A DNA stretch of 64,000 nt, from assembly GCA_010093485.1 (NCBI GenBank), contig MU001515.1:81518-145517 (forward strand), given 5' to 3'. The notes beneath the pieces are model-generated. The model saw only the letters and a list, made by a program, of their open reading frames with translations. It made no database searches and was not told where the DNA came from. Both the position numbers and the translations under genes were made by a program. Shown here one piece after another: positions 63,456 through 64,000 of this stretch; the first letter of the stretch is position 1; each line of letters opens with the position of its first letter. The DNA is from Karstenula rhodostoma CBS 690.94. Taxonomy: Eukaryota; Ascomycota; Dothideomycetes; Pleosporales; Didymosphaeriaceae.

Positions 63456-64000
63456 TCACATGCCAATCCCCAACTTCTGCAGCATTCCCCCCAGGTCGGT
63501 ATCCACGATCTTATCCCACCCCCTCACAGGACCCCACGCGACCTCCTTCCCCGCCACCCTCGTCTGCTCCACCAGCGCCCTCATCAACGGACTACTCCTC
63601 GAAATGCCGGGATACGCATCGAACTCGACCTTCCTGAGGTGCGCCAACTCGCCAAACAAACACCCCAGCAGCCCCACGCTAAACACAGTGAAGAACTGCT
63701 CGGCCTCCCCACCCGTCTCCTTCCGAAACGCCTCGAAGCTCGGATGGCTCGCAGGATCCAGCTCCACAAACACCTTGAGCATGCGCACATTCGCCGCAGC
63801 GTGCAGCTTCAGCCGCGCATCGACCACCCAGCCCTTGGGCGGCTTGTTGAACCCGGGGCCGAGCCTGAGCTCCAGACAGCGCATCTGGGCGATGTAGTGG
63901 GCGGGCAGGCGGGCGAGGAGCTGCTTCTTAGTGTGGAAGAAGCGGCCGGAGATGGCGAAGATGCGGAAGGTGTTTGTGGCGTAGAAGACGTGGGAGGCGT
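63456..64000 (-). CDS. Partial conserved fungal protein, 5' end beyond window
   Basis: Open frame from the right edge to TAG/TGA at 63456, about 180 codons visible. It reads ASHVFYATNTFRIFAISGRF, LPAHYIAQMRCLELRLGP, RMLKVFVELDPASH and GGMLQKLGIGM at the end. The ALHVFYSTNTFR-like segment is typical of fungal proteins that carry an F-box-like N-terminus, but that part is outside the window. No function is assigned. Frame and composition are consistently coding. Confidence 0.65.
   Translation of the reverse strand, partial: ASHVFYATNTFRIFAISGRFFHTKKQLLARLPAHYIAQMRCLELRLGPGFNKPPKGWVVDARLKLHAAANVRMLKVFVELDPASHPSFEAFRKETGGEAEQFFTVFSVGLLGCLFGELAHLRKVEFDAYPGISRSSPLMRALVEQTRVAGKEVAWGPVRGWDKIVDTDLGGMLQKLGIGM

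Noticed and set aside
1..64000. CRISPR arrays, operons or bacterial-type signals
   Set aside because: None seen; the DNA is eukaryotic with spliceosomal introns throughout.

Overview
The window is nuclear DNA of a filamentous ascomycete (Pezizomycotina), most likely a Dothideomycete; the class is an inference from gene content and style. The evidence is short GT-AG introns of about 46-60 bp, HET-domain and Zn2Cys6 genes, a GH71 mutanase, a white-collar-type PAS/GATA protein, and AT-rich blocks resembling DNA degraded by repeat-induced point mutation (RIP). Exon joins were made by hand from splice sites and frame. Where every exon length is consistent with one open frame, the model is fairly firm.

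Layout. 1-0.8 kb is an AT-rich degraded block. 1.1-2.2 kb holds a PAS/GATA gene whose zinc-finger end carries a small insertion. 2.9-12.9 kb is a housekeeping block: a Nudix hydrolase with a peroxisomal-type C-terminus, IMP dehydrogenase and a 1778-aa IQGAP. 13.9-16.0 kb is a HET gene with several disabling lesions. 16.5-18.2 kb is a divergent pair: a CTR copper transporter and an 89-residue GPI-type surface protein with His and Met motifs, sharing a promoter dense in copper-regulator-like sites. 20.0-27.9 kb holds an Ala-rich membrane protein, an NDUFAF6-like protein and RAD5. 28.9-30.5 kb is a secreted HELTH metalloprotease in seven exons. 31.2-32.1 kb holds arms of degraded inverted repeats. 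32.4-36.4 kb is the GH71 alpha-1,3-glucanase. 37.2-38.2 kb is a DUF1907 (C11orf54-type) zinc hydrolase. 39.7-44.0 kb is an MFS transporter followed by a Zn2Cys6 regulator. 45.5-47.9 kb is a membrane-anchored aspartic-protease-like protein that lacks one catalytic motif. 49.7-53.1 kb is a 1053-aa repeat-rich GPI-type wall protein. 53.1-58.0 kb is gene-poor and AT-rich, with three copies of a small repeat and a 57-aa Cys-rich gene. 58.0-59.5 kb is an F-box gene with an internal stop. 60.1-60.8 kb is ribosomal protein L23 (uL14). 62.0-63.2 kb is a secreted alpha/beta-hydrolase-like protein. A partial gene runs off the right edge.

Two observations stand out. The first is the CTR/small surface protein pair, which looks like a copper-acquisition unit. 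The second is a family of roughly 80-bp interspersed repeats with a conserved hairpin and a Pol III B-box-like motif. One copy sits inside the GATA-finger exon between perfect 13-bp direct repeats, as a recent SINE-like insertion would.
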